From contig NZ_BOPB01000013.1 of NCBI RefSeq assembly GCF_016863535.1, positions 186,001 to 250,000 on the forward strand: a stretch of 64,000 nucleotides of DNA, read 5' to 3'. Positions 49,158 through 58,368 of this stretch are shown one piece after another. Positions within the stretch are counted from its first letter, which is position 1. Every line of letters starts with the position of its first letter. Made by a program: the position numbers and the translations under genes. Under the pieces are notes generated by a model. It saw nothing but the letters and a program-made list of their open reading frames with translations, ran no database searches and was not told the origin of the DNA. The DNA comes from Micromonospora lutea (GTDB taxonomy: Bacteria; Actinomycetota; Actinomycetes; Mycobacteriales; Micromonosporaceae).

Positions 49158-49613
49158 TTAGCGGGTGGGGGTTTCGGGGGCGGTGCCGAGGGTGGGGGCG
49201 CTGGGGGGTTCGGCGAGCTTGCCGGGGGACTCGGCGAAGGCTGGGTCCTGGGCGGTTTCCGCCGCCACTAGGGGCTGGTCGGGGGGCATGACGTCGGGGA
49301 CCTTGGGCACCACGATCACGGCGGTGCCGTAGGCGCAGATCTCCATCCACATCTCGCCGCAGTCGCGGCTGTCGAACCGCATCCCCACAACGGCGTTCGC
49401 GCCGAGCCGCCGGGCCTCCTCGCCGAGGCGGGCAACCGAGTCGGTACGCCAGCGGGTGAGGTTGTCCGGCGCCATCGGGTCGTACGCGCCACCGCGCAGG
49501 TTCTTCACCCCTTCGCGGTACGGGTTGCGCGTCCTGGCCATGGAGGAGACCACCTCGCCGAGGATCTGGCGGATCTCGTAGCCGGGAAGTAGATCCGTCG
49601 TCACGACCAGCAC
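49158..49613 (-). CDS. YbjQ/UPF0145-family protein with acidic Pro-rich tail
   Basis: 151 residues from GTG 49613. The core VLVVTTDLLPGYEIRQILGEVVSSMARTRNPY...LGANAVVGMRFDSRDCGEMWMEICAYGTAVIV is the YbjQ (UPF0145, heavy-metal-binding-like) pentameric fold. The LGANAVVGMRFD block is strongly conserved. Function of the family is not settled. A tail of about 50 residues rich in Pro, Ala and Glu is added here. It is convergent with purB, and a secreted protease gene lies upstream on the same strand. Confidence 0.88.
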   Translation of the reverse strand: MLVVTTDLLPGYEIRQILGEVVSSMARTRNPYREGVKNLRGGAYDPMAPDNLTRWRTDSVARLGEEARRLGANAVVGMRFDSRDCGEMWMEICAYGTAVIVVPKVPDVMPPDQPLVAAETAQDPAFAESPGKLAEPPSAPTLGTAPETPTR

Positions 49614-49742
49614 GTTTCCGATGCTGGCAGGCGCGGCTGCGGCGCAACGTGAGCCCTGTTCACCTGCTCGGATGATGAAAAACGACGCGGCGCGGACGGC
49701 GGGCGCAGGGCCCACCATCCGCGCCGCCACGGGCGCTAACCG

Positions 49743-50423
49743 TCAGACGCCGGAAACGGACCGGATCCAGGCACGGTTGTACGCGACGCTGCCGTAGTTC
49801 TGGATGCTCTGGCCGTCGGCGGTGGAGGCGACACCGACCTGCTGACCGTTGTAGAACTGCGGGCCTCCCGAGTCGCCCCGCCAGGCGTTGCCGTTGATCC
49901 GGGTGCTCCGGATCGCCTGTCCGCCGTACGCGTCGCTCACGTTCGTGCTGGTGACCCGGACGCTCGCGGTCTTGAGCTGGGTCGACGCCGAGCAGCCGCT
50001 GTAGCAGGTCATGCCCCAGCCGTAGATCGAGTTCGTCGAGTTGACCGGCGGGTTGCTGGAAGCCAGCGTGACGTAGCTGGTGCTCACCGAGCTGGACAGC
50101 CGCATCAGGGCGACGTCGTACTGGCCGTAGGTGGCGCTTACGGTGCGGGTGACGCCGCCGGAGGAGCGGTTGACGCTGCCGACCCGGACCGACATCGAGC
50201 CGCCGAGGCAGTGCCGGGCGGTGAGCACCCACTGCGGCGCGATGATCGTGCCGGAGCAGGTGAACGAGCCGTTGCTGAAGACCGCAGCGGCCCATGGCGC
50301 CGAGGAGACGGTGCCGCCGCCGATGATGTAGGGGGTGACGGGTGAGGCGACGGCGCCGGAGCTGGCGCCGAGCACGCCGGCCATGGCGGTGGCGAAGACC
50401 GCGATCAGGGATCGGATGCGCAT
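49743..50423 (-). CDS. Secreted trypsin-like serine protease (S1 family)
   Basis: 226 residues from ATG 50423 (AAGGAG 8 bases upstream). Signal peptide MRIRSLIAVFATAMAGVLGA with cleavage near AVA-SP, then a short pro-segment and IIGGGTV (new N-terminus). The triad is His71 (TARHC), Asp103 (YDVALM) and Ser185 (GDSGGP). Cysteines pair as C56-C72 and C140-C144. No propeptide foldase domain is present, so it is a compact exported trypsin of the kind seen in actinomycetes. It lies alone between YbjQ and the purSQL promoter region. Confidence 0.93.
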   Translation of the reverse strand: MRIRSLIAVFATAMAGVLGASSGAVASPVTPYIIGGGTVSSAPWAAAVFSNGSFTCSGTIIAPQWVLTARHCLGGSMSVRVGSVNRSSGGVTRTVSATYGQYDVALMRLSSSVSTSYVTLASSNPPVNSTNSIYGWGMTCYSGCSASTQLKTASVRVTSTNVSDAYGGQAIRSTRINGNAWRGDSGGPQFYNGQQVGVASTADGQSIQNYGSVAYNRAWIRSVSGV

Positions 50424-50830
50424 CGGGAGGGCTCCTTGGGGGTTCACAGGACCCGGGTTCGCCGGGCCCGCCTGGGGTGGCGGACGGGGGTGATCCGCCA
50501 CCGGCGACGTCGTTAAATCGACGTCTGACGATGTACGGTAGGGCCCGGTGAGGTGTTTCACAAGAGGTTCATCGGAACATGATGATGTAACAGTTGGATT
50601 TCCCGCCACCGGACGTCGCGTGATCGGTTGGCCGGCTGGGCACCCGGCAACGAAGCTGTATCGGGATCGCAACGAACCCGTATCGGTCCCGATCGGTCCG
50701 TACGAGTCGAGTCGAACAGCACCCTGGCGGCGTCCGGCCGGTGCGGCTGGTGCGGCATCTGCCAGGTAGGCTGGCTGCGCTCGCCCGTTGTGGGTCGGCA
50801 CCCAACTGCGTACACAGTCAGGAGTGCCCA
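50424..50830. promoter_or_regulatory. 407-base divergent control region between protease and purS
   Basis: No gene is supported. A perfect dyad GGTGGCGGA (50477-50485) / TCCGCCACC (50495-50503) lies about 54 bases ahead of the protease start and would be in its 5' leader. Nearer to purS, ATCGGGA and TCCCGAT form a 7-base dyad about 150 bases upstream. The purS start is fixed by AGGAG just upstream. A purine-responsive site cannot be named. Confidence 0.45.
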
Positions 50831-51094
50831 GTGCCTCGCGTCGTCGTCGACGTCATGCTCAAGCCCGAGATCCTCGATCCTCAGGGCCAGGCCGTCGCAA
50901 ACGCGCTGCCCCGGCTCGGCGTCAATGACGTCGCCTCGGTACGGATCGGCAGGCGGATCGAGATCGACTTTACCGGTGAACCGGACCTGGACCGGGCCCG
51001 GGAGATCGCCGACAAGCTGCTCGCCAACCCGGTCATCGAGGACTTCACGGTCCGTCTGGTCGAGGCCGACGAACCTGCGGAAGCACGGTCGTGA
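50831..51094 (+). CDS. purS: Phosphoribosylformylglycinamidine synthase subunit PurS
   Basis: 87 residues from GTG 50831 with AGGAG upstream. [46 protein letters not shown] is the PurS fold (DPxGxAV and G...V..VRxGKxI motifs). It is the small bridging subunit of the PurS-PurQ-PurL complex that makes FGAM. Its stop overlaps purQ (GTGA), giving translational coupling. Confidence 0.95.
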   Translation: MPRVVVDVMLKPEILDPQGQAVANALPRLGVNDVASVRIGRRIEIDFTGEPDLDRAREIADKLLANPVIEDFTVRLVEADEPAEARS

Positions 51095-51774
51095 CCGCCC
51101 GGATCGGTGTGGTGACGTTCCCCGGCTCGCTGGACGACGGGGACGCGGCCCGGGCCGTACGGATCGCCGGCGCCGAACCGGTCCGTCTCTGGCACGGTGA
51201 CGCGGAGTTGCACGGGGTGGACGCGGTCGTCCTGCCCGGTGGCTTCTCCTACGGTGATTACCTGCGCTGCGGTGCCATCGCCCGGTTCGCGCCGGTGATG
51301 GAGAAGATCATCGACGCCGCCGGTGGCGGCCTGCCCGTGCTCGGCATCTGCAACGGCTTCCAGATCCTCTGTGAGGCGCACCTGCTGCCCGGCGCACTCA
51401 CCCGCAACCAGCACCTGCACTTCCGGAACCGTGATCAGATCCTGCGCATCGAAGCGACCGGCACCGCTTGGACGAACACGTTCCAGCCGGGCCAGGAGGT
51501 GCTGATCCCGGTCAAGAACGGCGAGGGCTGCTACGTCGCCGACGCGAACACGCTGGACGAGCTTGAGGCCGAGGGCCGGGTCGTCGCGCGCTACGTGGGT
51601 GGCAACCCCAACGGTTCGCAGCGGGACATCGCCGCGATCACCAACCAGGCCGGCAACGTGGTCGGCATCATGCCGCATCCCGAGCACGCGGTGGAGGCGC
51701 TCACCGGACCCTCCCTCGACGGCCTCGGCTTCTTCACCTCGGTGCTGAAGCACCTGGTGGGAGCCCCGGCGTGA
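51091..51774 (+). CDS. purQ: Phosphoribosylformylglycinamidine synthase subunit PurQ
   Basis: 227 residues from GTG 51091. Class I glutamine amidotransferase producing ammonia for PurL. The triad is Cys87 in VLGICNGFQ, His196 and Glu198 in [25 protein letters not shown] near residue 48 is typical for PurQ. Overlaps purS by four bases and precedes purL by 67 bases; with them it forms the three-subunit FGAM synthase. Confidence 0.97.
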   Translation: MTARIGVVTFPGSLDDGDAARAVRIAGAEPVRLWHGDAELHGVDAVVLPGGFSYGDYLRCGAIARFAPVMEKIIDAAGGGLPVLGICNGFQILCEAHLLPGALTRNQHLHFRNRDQILRIEATGTAWTNTFQPGQEVLIPVKNGEGCYVADANTLDELEAEGRVVARYVGGNPNGSQRDIAAITNQAGNVVGIMPHPEHAVEALTGPSLDGLGFFTSVLKHLVGAPA

Positions 51775-51841
51775 CCGTCCGCGGCGGGATCATCGGTCGG
51801 CTCACCCGCCCGTCGGGCGGCGAGCGCAACAAGGAGACGTC

Positions 51842-54697
51842 ATGACCACGCATCCGGACCCGGTGCGGGAAAGCCCGGAGGGGGTTCCGGCGCAGTCGCA
51901 GGCGGCCGCCGTACCGCCGGTCACCCCGGCCCGGCACGCCGCCGTCCGGGAGGCCACCGACTGGACCGACGGTACGGACACCGTGTCCCGCGCCGCCGGC
52001 ACCCCGGAGGAACTTCAGCCGTACGCCGAGCTGGGGCTCCTCGACGACGAGTACGACCGCATCCGGCACATCCTGGGCCGCCGGCCGACCCAGTCCGAGC
52101 TGGCGATGTACTCGATCATGTGGAGCGAGCACTGCTCCTACAAGTCCAGCAAGGTGCATCTGCGGCAGTTCGGCGAGAAGGCACCGCCGAGCGACCGGCT
52201 GCTCGCCGGCATCGGCGAGAACGCCGGCGTCGTGCGGATCTCCGACGAGCTCGCCGTGACCTTCAAGGTCGAGTCGCACAACCACCCGAGCTTCGTCGAG
52301 CCGTACCAGGGTGCGGCGACCGGTGTCGGCGGCATCGTCCGCGACATCCTGGCCATGGGCGCCCGTCCGGTGGCGGTGATGGATCCGCTGCGTTTCGGTG
52401 CCGCCGACCACCCCGACACGGCCCGGGTGCTGCCCGGTGTGGTTGCCGGTGTCGGCGGCTACGGCAACTGCCTCGGCCTGCCCAACATCGGTGGCGAGGT
52501 GGTCTTCGACCCCTGCTACCAGGGCAACCCGCTGGTCAACGCGCTCTGCCTGGGTGTGTTGCCGGTCGATCGGCTGCAGAAGAAGGACGCCACCGGCCCC
52601 GGCAACGTGGTGGTGCTGATGGGTGCCAAGACCGGCCGGGACGGCATCGGCGGGGTGTCGGTGCTGGCCAGTGCCACCTTCACCGAGGGCAGCGAGCAGC
52701 GTCGCCCGTCGGTGCAGGTGGGTGACCCGTTCATGGAGAAGCTGCTGATCGAGGCGTGCCTGGAGCTGTACGACGCCGAACTGGTCGTCGGCATCCAGGA
52801 CCTCGGCGGCGCCGGCCTGACCTGCGCCCTGACCGAGACGGCCGCCTCCGCCGGCACCGGCATGCGGGTGTGGCTGGAACGGGTGCCGCTGCGCGAGCCC
52901 TCGATGGAGCCGCACGAGATCCTGGCCAGCGAATCCCAGGAACGGATGCTGCTGGTCGTCGCGCCGGAGAAGCTGGAGGCGGTACTCAAGACCGCCGAGA
53001 AGTGGGGCGTCTGGGCCACCGCCATCGGCGAGGTCACCGCGCCCGAGCCGGACGGTTCGCCGGGCCGGCTGCGCATCACCTGGCGGGACCACCTGGTGGT
53101 GGACGTACCGCCGGGCTCGCTGGTGGACGACGGGCCGGTCTACGCCCGTCCGATGCGCGAGCCGGCGGACCTGATCCTCCTCCAGGCCGACCGGGCGGAG
53201 ACGCTGCCCCGGCCGGCAGACCCGGACACCCTGCGCGAGACCGTGCTGCGCATGATCGCCTCACCCAACCTCTGCGACAAGACCTGGGTGACCGAGCAGT
53301 ACGACCGCTACGTGCTGGGCAACACCGTGCTCGCCCAGCCCGAGGACTCGGGCGTGATCCGCATCGACGAGCGCACCGGGTTGGGTGTGGCGCTCTCCGT
53401 GGACGGCAACGGCCGGTACGCCCGGCTCGACCCGTACCAGGGTGCCAAGCTCGCGCTGGCCGAGGCGTACCGGAACGTGGCGGTCACCGGCGCGACTCCG
53501 ATCGCCGTCACCGACTGCCTCAACTTCGGTTCGCCGGAGGACCCGGGCGTGATGTGGCAGTTCGCCGAAGCGGTACGCGGGCTGGCCGACGGCTGCGCCG
53601 AGCTGGGCATCCCGGTGACCGGCGGCAACGTCAGCTTCTACAACCAGACCGGAGCCGCGGCCATCCACCCGACGCCGGTCGTCGGCGTGCTCGGCGTGCT
53701 GGAGAACGTGGCCGACCGGGTGGCGTCAGGCTTCGTTCCGCGTCCCGGCGCCGAGCATGACCAGCTCTTCCTGCTCGGCGAGACGCACGTGGAACTCTCC
53801 GGCTCGGAGTGGGCCTGGGTCACCCACCAACACCTTGGTGGCGTACCCCCGCAGGTCGACCTGGCGCGCGAGAAGCAGCTCGCCGGCCTGCTGGCCGACG
53901 CGGCCCGGGTCGGGCACCTCAGCTCCGCGCACGACCTCTCCGACGGTGGTCTCGCGCAGAGCCTGGTGGAGTCCTGCCTGCGTCATGGCGTCGGGGCCCG
54001 GATCGCGGTGCCGGAGCGCTTCGCGGGTAACTCGATGCCGTTCGTCTTCCTGTTCAGCGAGTCCGCCGGCCGGGTGCTCGTCTCGGTGCCCCGCGGCCAC
54101 GAGAAGGCCTTCACCGCGCTCTGCGGGGAGCACGGCGTGTCGTGGGAGCTGATCGGCGTCACCGACCCGACGGGCGGCGCGCTGGAGGTGCACGGCCAGT
54201 TCCGGATCGGCCTGGACGAGCTGCGTACGGCACACACCGGCACCCTGCCCGCCCTGTTCGGCGGCGTGCAGTCGTTCGAGGTGCCCGCCCCGGCAGCAGC
54301 CGAGGTCGTCTTCGACGCGCCGGTCGGCGCGTTCGAGCCGGCCGTCGACCTCGACGCCGTGTCGGGGGTCGACGCTACCGACGCGGCGACGACTGCAGCC
54401 GGGCAGAACCCGGAGCCGGCCAGCGGCGGCGAGCAGGCCGCACCGACGCAGGCCGCACCGACGCAGGCCGCACCGACGCAGGCCGAGCCGGCGCAGGTCG
54501 AGGGCGTGTTGGCGGCGGAACCGACCGAGGCAGCGGCCGACCGGCCGGCTGAGCGGGCCACCCCGCCGGTGCGTACCGGTCAGGTCGAGTTGGCCGAGGC
54601 TGCCGACCCGGCCCCGACGAGCAGCCCCGAGGCGTCCGGAACGGACGCTCCGCAGCACGGTGACACCGAGCAGCCCGCTGCGCCCGACGAGCGCTGA
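51842..54697 (+). CDS. purL: Phosphoribosylformylglycinamidine synthase subunit PurL with long C-terminal extension
   Basis: 951 residues; small-type PurL proteins are usually about 730-770. Core motifs: [49 protein letters not shown], the two ATP/FGAR domains and [19 protein letters not shown]. The N-terminus has about 55 extra residues. After [16 protein letters not shown] (about residue 806) a disordered tail of about 145 residues follows, rich in Ala, Pro, Glu and Thr and containing AAPTQ repeats. The catalytic part looks intact; the tail has no known role and may be lineage-specific. It shares a few dozen bases with the start of the next gene. Confidence 0.96.
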   Translation: MTTHPDPVRESPEGVPAQSQAAAVPPVTPARHAAVREATDWTDGTDTVSRAAGTPEELQPYAELGLLDDEYDRIRHILGRRPTQSELAMYSIMWSEHCSYKSSKVHLRQFGEKAPPSDRLLAGIGENAGVVRISDELAVTFKVESHNHPSFVEPYQGAATGVGGIVRDILAMGARPVAVMDPLRFGAADHPDTARVLPGVVAGVGGYGNCLGLPNIGGEVVFDPCYQGNPLVNALCLGVLPVDRLQKKDATGPGNVVVLMGAKTGRDGIGGVSVLASATFTEGSEQRRPSVQVGDPFMEKLLIEACLELYDAELVVGIQDLGGAGLTCALTETAASAGTGMRVWLERVPLREPSMEPHEILASESQERMLLVVAPEKLEAVLKTAEKWGVWATAIGEVTAPEPDGSPGRLRITWRDHLVVDVPPGSLVDDGPVYARPMREPADLILLQADRAETLPRPADPDTLRETVLRMIASPNLCDKTWVTEQYDRYVLGNTVLAQPEDSGVIRIDERTGLGVALSVDGNGRYARLDPYQGAKLALAEAYRNVAVTGATPIAVTDCLNFGSPEDPGVMWQFAEAVRGLADGCAELGIPVTGGNVSFYNQTGAAAIHPTPVVGVLGVLENVADRVASGFVPRPGAEHDQLFLLGETHVELSGSEWAWVTHQHLGGVPPQVDLAREKQLAGLLADAARVGHLSSAHDLSDGGLAQSLVESCLRHGVGARIAVPERFAGNSMPFVFLFSESAGRVLVSVPRGHEKAFTALCGEHGVSWELIGVTDPTGGALEVHGQFRIGLDELRTAHTGTLPALFGGVQSFEVPAPAAAEVVFDAPVGAFEPAVDLDAVSGVDATDAATTAAGQNPEPASGGEQAAPTQAAPTQAAPTQAEPAQVEGVLAAEPTEAAADRPAERATPPVRTGQVELAEAADPAPTSSPEASGTDAPQHGDTEQPAAPDER
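54434..54493 (+). repeat. 15-base tandem repeat inside purL tail
   Basis: CAGGCCGCACCGACG occurs three times exactly (54434, 54449, 54464) and once degenerate (54479), encoding QAAPT units. An in-frame repeat like this can expand or contract without a frameshift. Confidence 0.95.
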
Positions 54698-55460
54698 GGC
54701 GTTGGCCGCGGCCGTATCCGCCCAACCCGGATCGGGAGTCCGATTCGACTGGGGTCTGGCGGGTGCGGCCGAACTCGGCCGGGTCTGCGCGGTACTGGTG
54801 GTGGTGGACGTCCTGTCGTTCACCACCACCGTCGAGGTGGCGGTCGGGCGGGGGATGCGCGTACATCCGTTCCCCTGGGGTGAACAGGCCGCCGCCTACG
54901 CGCGCCGGGTCGGCGCGGTCGCCGCGACCGGTCGCCGACAGGTCACCCGCGAACATCCGTGGTCGCTGTCGCCGGCCGCGCTCAGTCGGGCACCGGTGGT
55001 ACGTGACCTGGTGCTGCCGTCGCCGAACGGGTCGGCCATCAGCGCCGCCGCCAGCGCCACCGGACTACCGGTGCTCGCGGCCAACCTGCGCAACGCCCGC
55101 GCCGTCGGGCGTTGGCTGACCGACCAGGGGTACGGCTCGACCACCGCCCCGATCGGCGTGGTGGCCGCCGGTGAACGGTGGGCGGACGGATCGTTACGTC
55201 CAGCGGTGGAGGACCAACTCGGTGCGGCCAGCGTGCTCGACGCCCTCTCCGGTGCGCCGGGCGGCCTCTCCGTGGAGGCGGCCGTCGCGTTGGCCGCGCT
55301 GGCCAGCATCCCGGACGTACCGGCAGCGATCCGCGGCGGTGTGTCCGGTCGCGAACTGATCGAGGGCGGCTTCGCCGAGGACGTCGACATCGCGGTACGC
55401 CTCGACACCTCCGACGTCGTTCCGCTGCTCCGCCAGGGCGTCTTCTCCGTCTCGACCTGA
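54660..55460 (+). CDS. 2-phosphosulfolactate phosphatase-like (ComB family) protein
   Basis: 266 residues if GTG 54660 is used, overlapping purL by 38 bases; TTG 54702 is an alternative after the purL stop. The segment [23 protein letters not shown] and [10 protein letters not shown] match the ComB family (VVIDVLRASTT and PNGS motifs), with Mg-dependent phosphatase activity known for coenzyme M synthesis in methanogens. In actinobacteria that pathway is absent, so the substrate is probably different. Adjacent to purL here, as I remember for several relatives. Function uncertain. Confidence 0.8.
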   Translation: MTPSSPLRPTSAEALAAAVSAQPGSGVRFDWGLAGAAELGRVCAVLVVVDVLSFTTTVEVAVGRGMRVHPFPWGEQAAAYARRVGAVAATGRRQVTREHPWSLSPAALSRAPVVRDLVLPSPNGSAISAAASATGLPVLAANLRNARAVGRWLTDQGYGSTTAPIGVVAAGERWADGSLRPAVEDQLGAASVLDALSGAPGGLSVEAAVALAALASIPDVPAAIRGGVSGRELIEGGFAEDVDIAVRLDTSDVVPLLRQGVFSVST

Positions 55461-55479
55461 GGAAACGCTGGGTGAGCTC

Positions 55480-57684
55480 CTAGTCGTCCAGCCAGTCCAG
55501 ACGGCGTCCGCCGCGGTCCTGGCCAGCGTCGGGCCGCCTGCGGCCGGTCTGCGCCGGGTCACCGTATCCGCCGCCCTGATCGCCGCCGTAACCCCCGGCC
55601 TGATCGCCGCCGTAACCACCCTGGTCGTAGGCGTTGTCGTAGCCGCCGTGCTGACGGGGAGGTTCCTGTCCGCCGCCGTAACCCCCGGCCTGGCCACCGC
55701 CGTAGCCGCCCTGGTCGTAGCCGCCACGCGACGGCGAGTCCTGACCGTAGCCGCCGCCGCTCTGGCCGCCGCCGTAGCCACCCTGGTCGTAACCGCCGTC
55801 GTACCTGGTGTTGTCGTAGCCACCGTGCTGGTGCCCGGATTCCTGACCGTAGCCACCGGCCGGCTGGTCGTAACCGGCCTTCGGCTCCGCGGCACCGTAG
55901 CCGCCGCCCGCCTGTCCCGGTCCGTAGCCACGCGTCGAGTCCCCCGGCCCGTAGCCGCCGCTCGGTTGCTCGCCCGGCCCGTAGCCGCGCGTCGCCTCAC
56001 CCTGGCCGTAACCGCGCGCCTCGCTCTGGCCGTAGCCGCCCGGCTCGCCCGACCCGTAACCGCGGGCCGGGTCGCCGCCCGGACCGTAGGCACCGCCGGC
56101 CTCGTTGCGGCCGTAACCGCCGGGCTCGGGCTGACCGTAACCCTGTCCGGCCTCCGGCTGATACACGCCGGTGGCGTACGGGTCGGCGGGGACCGGGTAG
56201 GTCGTCTCCTCACCCTTGTAGCGGCCGGTCGGCTCGTCGTACCGCTCGCCGTAGCCGGCACCGCCGGCCGGCGGGTACTCCGAGCCGGCGTTGCCGGCAC
56301 CGTAGTCACGGCTGCCGTAGCCACTGCCGGACGACGGGCTGTTTCCGTAGCCGCTGCCGGAGGACGGGGCGTTGCCGTAGCCGCCACCGGACGAGGGAGC
56401 GTTGCCGTAGCCGGGGGTGCCGTAACCGCCCGGCTCGTCGCCATAACCGCCCCCACCGGACCAGCCGGCCGGCCCGCTCGCGGCACCGTAGGGCTGCGGC
56501 GGTGCGCCGTAGGGGTCCGGCGGGACGTCGTCCACGACCGGCTGGTGCATCATCGTCGGCGCGTTGGCCAGACCGGGGCCGCCGACCATGGTCGGGTCCG
56601 GCGCGGCGCCGACCCGGTTCACCACCCGGGTCTGGTCGTCCGCACTGGCGAACGAGCCACGGGCGGCCGGGACCGCGCCGGCTGGCGCGCCAGCCGGAAC
56701 GTCGCCCTCGGGCTCGACGTCCTCGTTTTCCTTGCGCTTCATCCAGAGCAGCACGATCGTGCCGACACCGACGGCCACGAAGAGACCGCCCAGCAGGATC
56801 AGCAGCCAGTTGCCGAAGCCGCCGGAGTCCTCGTTGGAGATCGGTGCCTGAGCGGCGGCGCTCTCGGCGGGAGTTTCCTCCTCCTCGCCGAGTTCCTCCT
56901 CGAAGGGATCCTCGGTCGGCACCGCCGACTCGCTCGCCGACGGGGTGGGGCTCGGACTGGCCGAGGCCGCGATCGGCAGGGTGATCCGACGCCCGGTGAT
57001 GCTCTGTCCGGCGTTGGCGGTGAAGCTCGCCACGGCGTTCTTGTTCTCGGCGCTCGCACCGATGTCGATCCGCCCGGGAGCGATCGGGTTGTCACGGCTG
57101 CCGGTGAACCGGAAGTTGCCGTCGCCGTTGGTGGTGGTGTCCCGCTGCTTGCCGGCGCTGTCCTTGAGCAGGACGTACGCGCCCGACACCGCTTCGCCGG
57201 CCTGGTTGACGACCTTGCCGGAGATCGATCGCACCGTCTGCGGCGCCTGCGTCGTCGGCGGCGGGGGCGGGGCCTGCTCACCGCGGACGGTCAGTTGCAG
57301 ATTGGCGGTCGCCGGGTCGGAGCTGTCCGGCTGGACCTGAACAGTGACGGCGCTGGAACCGTTGCGGGCGTTGTCGTTGGCCCGCAACGTCAGCAGTTGA
57401 GTCCTCGGTGCCGGTCCGTTGAACTGGATGCTGCCGCAGCCCCTGGCGCAGCTCACGCCGGCGGGAAGGCCGGTCAGGCTGATCTCGGCGCTGGTGTCAC
57501 CCTCGCCGGGAGTGACCTGGACCGTCACCGTGGCGTCGCTGCCGGCGTTGACGTTCACCGAGCCGGGCACGACGTTGACGGTGGCGGCGAAGGCGGGTGT
57601 GGCAGGGACGGCGAGCAGGGCACTGATCGTCAGCGCCACAACCACACCGGCCCGCTTGTGCCAGGCTCGTCGGTGTGTTGACAC
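55480..57684 (-). CDS. Exported single-pass protein with CarboxypepD_reg-like domain and Gly/Tyr-rich cytoplasmic tail
   Basis: 734 residues from GTG 57684 (GGAAGG spaced 8 bases; GTG 57690 is too close). Signal peptide about 1-33 (AFAATV cleavage). The outer region includes an Ig-like domain (VNVVPGSVNVNAGSDATVTVQV) and SISGKVVNQAGEAVSGAYVLLKDSAGKQRDTTTNGDGNFRF, a carboxypeptidase-regulatory/CNA-B-like beta domain. A helix at about 290-314 (LLILLGGLFVAVGVGTIVLLWM) leads to a cytoplasmic tail of about 420 residues made largely of GYG/GGYG repeats. The tail should be disordered and sticky. Role unknown; possible surface sensing coupled to a condensate-like tail is speculation. Confidence 0.85.
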   Translation of the reverse strand: MSTHRRAWHKRAGVVVALTISALLAVPATPAFAATVNVVPGSVNVNAGSDATVTVQVTPGEGDTSAEISLTGLPAGVSCARGCGSIQFNGPAPRTQLLTLRANDNARNGSSAVTVQVQPDSSDPATANLQLTVRGEQAPPPPPTTQAPQTVRSISGKVVNQAGEAVSGAYVLLKDSAGKQRDTTTNGDGNFRFTGSRDNPIAPGRIDIGASAENKNAVASFTANAGQSITGRRITLPIAASASPSPTPSASESAVPTEDPFEEELGEEEETPAESAAAQAPISNEDSGGFGNWLLILLGGLFVAVGVGTIVLLWMKRKENEDVEPEGDVPAGAPAGAVPAARGSFASADDQTRVVNRVGAAPDPTMVGGPGLANAPTMMHQPVVDDVPPDPYGAPPQPYGAASGPAGWSGGGGYGDEPGGYGTPGYGNAPSSGGGYGNAPSSGSGYGNSPSSGSGYGSRDYGAGNAGSEYPPAGGAGYGERYDEPTGRYKGEETTYPVPADPYATGVYQPEAGQGYGQPEPGGYGRNEAGGAYGPGGDPARGYGSGEPGGYGQSEARGYGQGEATRGYGPGEQPSGGYGPGDSTRGYGPGQAGGGYGAAEPKAGYDQPAGGYGQESGHQHGGYDNTRYDGGYDQGGYGGGQSGGGYGQDSPSRGGYDQGGYGGGQAGGYGGGQEPPRQHGGYDNAYDQGGYGGDQAGGYGGDQGGGYGDPAQTGRRRPDAGQDRGGRRLDWLDD

Positions 57685-57843
57685 GTCCACCGCCTTCCGG
57701 ACTGACCTCCCCTGACCGGCGGGTGCCGGGCCGGGGAACATCACGGTACGAATACGCCGTCGGCAACTATGCCTTGTCTGGCTGGATCGGCGCGACCCAG
57801 GGCCAGCGTGACGGCCGGCGCGGTGACGCCGTATCGTCCCGTC

Positions 57844-58206
57844 GTGTCCTCTCCGTACATTAAGTCCGCCTCGATAGTGGCGGCGTTGTCGGCGCTCGAT
57901 GAGGGGCGTACGCCCGAACGGTCGGTGCTCCGCGAGGCGGTCAGGGCCTTGTTGACCCTCCTCGCGGACCGCGCCCCCGGCCGATCGGTGGAGGTGCGTG
58001 TCCCACCTTACGGTGCAGTTCAGTGTGTACCGGGACCGCGACACACCCGCGGTACTCCGCCCAACACAGTGGAGATGGATCCGGAAACCTGGCTCGGGTT
58101 GGCCACCGGACGCCTCGAATGGGCCCGGGCGGTCACGGAGGGTCGCGTCAAGTCGAGCGGAGTGCGAGCGGACCTGTCCGCGTATCTGCCGCTCGAACTG
58201 GAGTGA
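57844..58206 (+). CDS. Sterol-carrier-family small protein upstream of purF
   Basis: 120 residues from GTG 57844. SPYIKSASIVAALSALDEGRTPERSVLREAVRALLTLLADRAPGRSVEVRVPPYGAVQC and the later VEMDPETWLGLATGRLEWARAVTEGRVKSSGVRADLSAYLPL follow the actinobacterial sterol-carrier (SCP2-like) pattern, with the lipid-binding-like TWxxLxxGxxxW block. Its position just before purF is a recurrent actinobacterial arrangement as I recall it, but no link to purine synthesis is known. Ends 162 bases before purF. Confidence 0.7.
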   Translation: MSSPYIKSASIVAALSALDEGRTPERSVLREAVRALLTLLADRAPGRSVEVRVPPYGAVQCVPGPRHTRGTPPNTVEMDPETWLGLATGRLEWARAVTEGRVKSSGVRADLSAYLPLELE

Positions 58207-58233
58207 CTGCTGAGCATGGTGACACAAAGCGGT

Positions 58234-58292
58234 GACAGTGTGACTGTATGTGGCGACATGGATTCGCGTACACTGTCAGGCGACGACAGTGT
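58234..58292. promoter_or_regulatory. Repeated GACAGTGT sites upstream of purF
   Basis: GACAGTGT occurs at 58234-58241 and again as the right arm of a perfect dyad ACACTGTC (58270-58277) / GACAGTGT (58285-58292). Three related half-sites within 60 bases, 77-135 bases before the purF start, suggest a regulator binding region. The regulator is unknown. Confidence 0.45.
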
Positions 58293-58368
58293 GGTCCCGG
58301 CCATAGGAGTGCGGAACAGCCCCAGTGGTTCCGCCAGGCCAGTCCAGACCAGCAAGAGGGAGCGGCAG

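Noticed and set aside
54434..54493. Repeat array in purL considered as a regulatory repeat
   Set aside because: It is in frame and encodes QAAPT units, so it is a coding minisatellite.
55648..57681. Long plus-strand open frame of about 677 codons
   Set aside because: Antisense to the Gly/Tyr-rich membrane protein; its Val/Ala/Arg composition is what the complementary strand of GYG repeats gives, and it has no ribosome site or family motif.
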